Source: Leptospiraceae bacterium
GTDB lineage: Bacteria > Spirochaetota > Leptospiria > Leptospirales > Leptonemataceae
Assembly: GCA_026005135.1 (NCBI GenBank)
Contig: BPKM01000012.1
Coordinates: 1-45,016 of the forward strand
Reading direction: 5' to 3'
DNA: 45,016 bases
Numbering within the stretch: position 1 is the first letter of the stretch; every line of letters starts with the position of its first letter. Under the pieces are notes generated by a model. That model searched no databases. It saw nothing but the letters and a program-made list of their open reading frames with translations, and had not been told where the DNA came from. Shown in pieces: positions 41,174-45,016 of this stretch. A program made the position numbers and the translations under genes.

Positions 41174-42343
41174 ATGAATGCTCAAAAAAAACTTCTTGAA
41201 ATATTAAAGCAAGAACTGGAAACTCGCAAAAAAAACCATTTATTTAGAAAATTAACTCCTCTTGATAATAATAAAATTGATTTTTCTTCTAATGATTATC
41301 TTGGTTTAAATTTTGATGGAATATTAAATCAATTTTTACAGGAAATACTCACCTTATATAAAGAAAAGACTGTAGGAAGTACAGGTTCTCGATTGATTTC
41401 TGGTCATAGAACAATTTATGAGAAAATAGAAAATCTTTTTTCTGAATTTGTCTCAACTGATAGTGCTTTACTTTTCCATAGTGGATATGCAGCAAATATT
41501 TCTACTATTTATGCATTACTTAGTCCAAGAGATTTTGCTTTTGTGGATAGACTATGCCATGCAAGTATATTAGATGGTATTCGTATTTCAGGAGCAAAAA
41601 AAATTTATTTTAATCATAATGATGTTAATCATTTAGAAGAACAATTAAAAAAAATTCAACCTAATTCGAAATCCCATTTATGGATATTTACAGAAGCAGT
41701 ATTCAGTATGGATGGAGACTTCCCACCAATAGAAGATTTACTTTCTATTGCGAATCAATATCATTGCAATCTTTTTATAGATGAAGCACATTCTATTGGC
41801 ATTATTGGAAACAAAGGAGAAGGCTTTATTGCCAAGAAAAACTTACAGAAAAATATTACAATTACAACATATCCATTGGGTAAAGCACCTGGAATGATGG
41901 GCTGTTTTGTTTGTGGAAATTCTATTATAAAAGATTATTTGATTAACCATGCTCGTGGTTTTATTTATTCTACTGCCCAACCTATCATCCTTATATACTT
42001 ATTAAAAAAAATTATTGATTATTTACCAACCTATGAAGCAACACAACGTCGATTAAAAGTGCAAAAATTATCTGAATATACAAGAAAAATACTAAAAGAA
42101 AATGATTTTGATATAGGGAATTCCCAAAGTCATATTATACCAATTATTTTTAAAGAAGAAGAAAAAGTAATATCTATAACCCAAAAGCTCAGAGAAAAAA
42201 ATTTTAATATTATAGGTATACGTCCTCCTTCTGTTCCCAAGCATACTTCACGCCTACGTTTAAATATCCATGCACATAACACAAAAGAAGAAATTGATCA
42301 ATTTGTAGAGGAATTAGTAAAAATTAGAAATTTGTCTTGCTAA
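41174..42343 (+). CDS. bioF: 8-amino-7-oxononanoate synthase-like PLP enzyme
   Basis: This 389-residue member of the alpha-oxoamine synthase family condenses an acyl-CoA with an amino acid. Visible motifs are FSSNDYLGLNFDG, VGSTGSRLISGHR, LFHSGYAANIS, DEAHSIGIIGNKGEG and the PLP-lysine segment TYPLGKAPGMMG, where most relatives have GKAxG. It ends RPPSVPKHTSRLRLNIHAHN. BioF (pimeloyl-CoA/ACP plus alanine, biotin pathway) is the likeliest member by length and motif. A glycine C-acetyltransferase (Kbl) or other oxoamine synthase cannot be excluded, and no other biotin genes are adjacent. It is divergent from the sigma operon. Confidence 0.82.
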   Translation: MNAQKKLLEILKQELETRKKNHLFRKLTPLDNNKIDFSSNDYLGLNFDGILNQFLQEILTLYKEKTVGSTGSRLISGHRTIYEKIENLFSEFVSTDSALLFHSGYAANISTIYALLSPRDFAFVDRLCHASILDGIRISGAKKIYFNHNDVNHLEEQLKKIQPNSKSHLWIFTEAVFSMDGDFPPIEDLLSIANQYHCNLFIDEAHSIGIIGNKGEGFIAKKNLQKNITITTYPLGKAPGMMGCFVCGNSIIKDYLINHARGFIYSTAQPIILIYLLKKIIDYLPTYEATQRRLKVQKLSEYTRKILKENDFDIGNSQSHIIPIIFKEEEKVISITQKLREKNFNIIGIRPPSVPKHTSRLRLNIHAHNTKEEIDQFVEELVKIRNLSC

Positions 42344-42457
42344 TAGCATCGATAAATGATCTATTTTCTATTTAAACAAACCAAATTTATTTATATTTTG
42401 ACTTTTTCATTTTAAAATCAATTTAATAAAAAACTGTCTTATTCTTTGCCAAAAATC

Positions 42458-42919
42458 TTAATCCATCTTTACACAATTGATAGCACTTGCTGTTATTTCG
42501 CAATCATATTTACTATATCGATCTGAATCTACTGTCATTGGATTGCTACATAGACTTAAACTTTCTACCCCAATATAGAATTCTTTTATGGTTCCTTTTA
42601 AAGAATAAACTTTACCACTACCAGTTTTATTATTATTGATTATTTTGCTATAGGGATAAAATCTTTTTAATGAAGAATTAGATTCTAAAACAGTATTGAT
42701 ATATTCATTTACTATTATTGTACTTCCAGTATGATTTGTAGCTTTATAATAAATTGTATCTACATCAGGTTCTGGAGGAATAGGATTAAAAAATAATTCA
42801 TACCAAAAAAGAATCTCAAAAGGAGTAAGGGAGGAGTCATTATCATTTCCAGTATCTATTTCTACAGCAATGCATCCAGTTAGTAATAATATTATTATTA
42901 TAAATTTATATTTTTTCAT
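42458..42919 (-). CDS. Putative lipoprotein, array member 4
   Basis: From ATG 42919 (GGAG upstream) this is a 153-residue lipoprotein with signal KKYKFIIIILLLTGC, a clear LTGC lipobox. The mature domain shares with the 43380 gene a C-terminal signature: EFYIGVESLSLCSNP, then YDCEITASAINC, that is, Cys-Pro and CEIT-x-x-I-x-C elements with conserved spacing. A middle segment with NHTGSTIIVNEYINTVLE resembles the NxTxxxITVxxYI segment of the same neighbour. It is the last member of an operon-like array after a regulator. Function unknown; cell-surface exposure is plausible. Confidence 0.72.
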   Translation of the reverse strand: MKKYKFIIIILLLTGCIAVEIDTGNDNDSSLTPFEILFWYELFFNPIPPEPDVDTIYYKATNHTGSTIIVNEYINTVLESNSSLKRFYPYSKIINNNKTGSGKVYSLKGTIKEFYIGVESLSLCSNPMTVDSDRYSKYDCEITASAINCVKMD

Positions 42920-42973
42920 TTTTATTCTCCTATACAGATTAGATCTGTATTTAGTGAACATCTAACAATACCT

Positions 42974-43360
42974 TTATATCTTTTGTCCTGAATAGGGATA
43001 TAGTTCATCAATGTAATAACATCCATATCCTTCTATTTTAATATAGATAAATTCCTGAATAGCTATTTTTTCACCAGAAGGGAGGATAGTTTGAACTTCA
43101 TAAGTATTACACTTAGAAGCATTATCATAACTTAATTTGATGGTTTGATTTGAAGTTGTTTGATTATCCAGAATTATAATAACCCGTCGTCTATATTTAT
43201 CTAAAATACCCTGTATGTAATTTGATTTAGACTGAGAGATTAACCCTAAGAAAAAATATTCATCCATTGATGGTTCTTGTTCTTTTTTACAATCTTTACT
43301 TTGCATATTCATTAAAAATAATAATAAAATAATAATAATAAAAATTTTTATTACTCTCAT
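42974..43360 (-). CDS. Putative exported protein, array member 3
   Basis: From ATG 43360 (AAGGA upstream) the 128 residues begin with RVIKIFIIIILLLFLMNMQ, a strong hydrophobic signal. A Cys at about residue 23 sits in SKDC, a poor lipobox, so it may be an anchored or secreted protein rather than a true lipoprotein. The mature part (NQTTSNQTIKLSYDNASKC, then IQEFIYIKIEGYGCYYID) keeps the strand pattern of its neighbours but has lost the CEIT ending. It reads as a diverged, shortened paralogue. The gene starts 19 bases after the preceding stop. Confidence 0.6.
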   Translation of the reverse strand: MRVIKIFIIIILLLFLMNMQSKDCKKEQEPSMDEYFFLGLISQSKSNYIQGILDKYRRRVIIILDNQTTSNQTIKLSYDNASKCNTYEVQTILPSGEKIAIQEFIYIKIEGYGCYYIDELYPYSGQKI

Positions 43361-43379
43361 TTTTTTATTCCTTATTGAT

Positions 43380-43871
43380 TTATAATTCATAGCAAAATAT
43401 ATTACTTGTTGTAATTTCGCAGGTATAATAAAAATGTTTATAAGGTTTTAAATACATAGGTATCGGATCACAGCATAATCCCAGACTTTCTATACCTATA
43501 TAAAATTCATTTATAGTATCTAATCGCCGCGTCATAATTTCTATGCTTGCTTCTTCCTCTATGGTAAATATAGCATTTTCTACGTTCTCTAAAAGTAAAA
43601 GTTTTAAAGAACAATTTGTTTCCCCATCTTTATTGATGTAAAAATCTACCGTTATATTTTGAGCAGTTTTATTTTTGACATTTATATGTATTTCATAAGG
43701 ATTTATAAGTGGATGATTTAATATATCAAGTATCATTAATAAAGATGCTAATTTATCTTCTTCTTTTTCGTTTTCTATTTCTCCTGGACTTGGACGTTCT
43801 ATGCCTCCATATTTTCCATAACATTGCAAAAATAAAATAAATAATATAAATACAAAACTAATTTTTTTCAT
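43380..43871 (-). CDS. Putative lipoprotein, array member 2
   Basis: This 163-residue lipoprotein starts at ATG 43871 with AGGAGG ahead. The signal is KKISFVFILFILFLQC with FLQC as lipobox. The mature region contains KNKTAQNITVDFYINKDGET, then EEEASIEIMTRRL, and the C-terminal signature EFYIGIESLGLCCDP followed by YYTCEITTSNIFC. The signature is shared with member 4 and, in part, with member 1. Several cysteines suggest disulfide bonds in an extracytoplasmic domain. Function unknown. Confidence 0.72.
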   Translation of the reverse strand: MKKISFVFILFILFLQCYGKYGGIERPSPGEIENEKEEDKLASLLMILDILNHPLINPYEIHINVKNKTAQNITVDFYINKDGETNCSLKLLLLENVENAIFTIEEEASIEIMTRRLDTINEFYIGIESLGLCCDPIPMYLKPYKHFYYTCEITTSNIFCYEL

Positions 43872-43889
43872 ATTTTAATACCTCCTTTT

Positions 43890-44279
43890 TTATTCATAAG
43901 AACAATCTATATTAGAATCATTAATATTGCAAATAAACCATCTTTTCGTTGTATCATTGATAGGCGCAGGCTCAGTTCTAAAACATTTTCTACCAACAAG
44001 TTCAATACTTGAATTTGATTTTGCTAAAATTGCAATCTTTGTAGATGGTGGAATAGTAGCCTGAGGTTCTACAATATGTTCTTCATTTCTACATTCTAAA
44101 TTTGGATATTTTATAAGTGTAAGTGTATTGGAAGTATTATTTATGAATAAATAATATGTTAAATTATTTAATTGAGTCAATTCCTGTGCTTTATGAGGAA
44201 AATAATAATAAATAGCAATTAAATGGGAACTAAAAGGACCTCTATCTTCAATACAATTAAATAAAAAGTAAGCGATCAA
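43890..44279 (-). CDS. Putative lipoprotein, array member 1, doubtful start
   Basis: The 129 residues from TTG 44279 begin IAYFLFNCIEDRG, like the end of a signal peptide with FNC as lipobox, but too short and without basic residues. The in-frame codons upstream (LRKYK) would complete a normal signal, yet no start codon precedes them before the in-frame TGA. No Shine-Dalgarno sequence is visible. The start may be degraded or unusual. The C-terminus FICNINDSNIDC parallels CEITTSNIFC of member 2. It begins 21 bases after the regulator stop. Confidence 0.55.
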   Translation of the reverse strand: MIAYFLFNCIEDRGPFSSHLIAIYYYFPHKAQELTQLNNLTYYLFINNTSNTLTLIKYPNLECRNEEHIVEPQATIPPSTKIAILAKSNSSIELVGRKCFRTEPAPINDTTKRWFICNINDSNIDCSYE

Positions 44280-44300
44280 TTTATATTTTCGTAAATTATT

Positions 44301-44819
44301 TCAAGCACATAATATTTCAACGTCTTCTTCTACTAGCTCCCTTGCCCTGTAAAATCGATGCTCTATCCTGATTTCTGTAATACTTGTTACAAATTCACTA
44401 CCAATTTCCCTTAACGGGACCCTCAATAGAGATACCTTATCATCAAACCTTCTATAACATTCCCATTCTATTAGTAACCTTATAATATGACTTACACTAT
44501 ATCCCGTCATCTCGGATATATCCTTTAATAATTGATGAATATTCTGACTTACTCTTATAGAATAGTGTTCATAATCATTACATACTATCTGATAAATTTT
44601 TTTACTGGTTTTCTTTTGATTTGCTAATTTTTTTAGTCTTTCTATGTATTTAGAAATAAGAAATAAAAACATATCCGAATAGCTGGAATGCTGATTTCTT
44701 AAATCCTGCAAATCTTCTTTATAGGGAATATAAATCATAAAGTGTAAAATTACAGTATTACTTGATTCTTCTAGTTCTTCGTTAGGATTTTGTATATTCT
44801 TTCTTATATAGGTAGCCAT
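44301..44819 (-). CDS. DUF1564-like ribbon-helix-helix-type regulator
   Basis: The 172-residue soluble protein has a segment resembling ribbon-helix-helix regulators: YEHYSIRVSQNIHQLLKDIS (strand then helix) and GYSVSHIIRLLIEWE (second helix). The N-terminal ILHFMIYIPYKEDL and the overall order resemble DUF1564 proteins, which I know as a Leptospira-expanded family; this match is from memory. It probably binds DNA as a dimer. A minus-strand TATAAT (44825-44830) lies 5 bases before the ATG, so the message is probably leaderless. It is first in line before the lipoprotein array and is a natural candidate to control it. Confidence 0.6.
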   Translation of the reverse strand: MATYIRKNIQNPNEELEESSNTVILHFMIYIPYKEDLQDLRNQHSSYSDMFLFLISKYIERLKKLANQKKTSKKIYQIVCNDYEHYSIRVSQNIHQLLKDISEMTGYSVSHIIRLLIEWECYRRFDDKVSLLRVPLREIGSEFVTSITEIRIEHRFYRARELVEEDVEILCA

Positions 44820-44952
44820 CAATAATTATAGTCTAATTTTTATTAAAGATCTTACTAAAAAAATATAAGAAAATCAAATTTTTTTAATACAAAATCACAA
44901 TTTAGAAGCAAAGTTAATAGGAACTATAAATTATACGGCTTTCTTTGAACGC

Positions 44953-44997
44953 TTACAATAAAAAAAATAATAATATTATAATTCTTTTTATCACCAT
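44953..44997 (-). CDS. 14-residue signal-peptide-like ORF, possible lipoprotein remnant
   Basis: An ATG at 44997 with perfect AAGGAGG 8 bases upstream (45006-45012) encodes MVIKRIIILLFFLL and then TAA. This is the n- and h-region of a signal peptide without its cleavage site, very like the starts of array members 3 and 4. Either a lipoprotein gene was broken here or a premature stop truncates it. The remaining bases to 44830 hold no coding sequence that I can recognise. Confidence 0.4.
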   Translation of the reverse strand: MVIKRIIILLFFLL

Positions 44998-45016
44998 ATG
45001 CCATACCTCCTTAATT

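Overview
The window is very AT-rich (roughly a quarter G+C by eye), densely packed and bacterial, with no rRNA, tRNA or CRISPR array that I can see. The gene content points to a Gram-negative-type, lipoprotein-rich organism. It has lipobox signal peptides, a candidate outer-membrane barrel, a split three-gene proton-translocating transhydrogenase, polyprenyl-phosphate sugar transfer, and an ECF sigma/anti-sigma pair. A regulator near the right end resembles DUF1564, a family I know mainly from Leptospira. My best guess is therefore an AT-rich spirochaete related to Leptospirales, but this is inference.

Layout. 1-5.7 kb: a membrane-anchored unknown, a GT4 glycosyltransferase, a small lipoprotein, a PAS/GGDEF/EAL protein and a frameshifted crotonase. 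5.8-9.2 kb: a small Gly-tailed membrane protein and pntA1-pntA2-pntB ending in a clear terminator. 9.4-14.4 kb: a sugar transferase, uvrB, an HATPase-like protein and an EamA permease. 14.4-20 kb: a nitrilase-fold pseudoenzyme facing a tight operon of XPB-N-like protein, lipoprotein, AI-2E permease and xseA. 20-25 kb: signal peptidase I, FtsI-type PBP, FKBP isomerase, a barrel-like protein and plsC. 25-29.7 kb: a large anchored Glu/Pro-rich protein split by a frameshift, an RlmD-type rRNA methylase and a short-chain dehydrogenase. 29.8-32.8 kb: an accessory island with a type II restriction endonuclease and DNA methylase, bracketed by two direct copies of a ~170-bp MITE-like element. 32.9-37.9 kb: small proteins, an oxidoreductase, a methyltransferase, a STAS protein, a GT-C glycosyltransferase and a Sel1-repeat protein. 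38.3-38.4 kb: an apparent structured RNA with its own terminator. 38.5-42.3 kb: a DNA polymerase III delta'-like gene, an ECF sigma/anti-sigma operon and a bioF-like gene. 42.4-45 kb: a tandem array of small related lipoproteins behind a ribbon-helix-helix-like regulator.

Three points stand out. First, three genes carry single-base frameshifts, which suggests local base-call errors as much as biology. Second, first genes of transcription units repeatedly show a -10 box about 7-8 nt before the ATG with no Shine-Dalgarno sequence, while internal operon genes have good ones; this suggests common leaderless initiation. Third, the least explained content is the 38.3-kb RNA-like element, the lipoprotein array and the MITE-bounded restriction-modification island.
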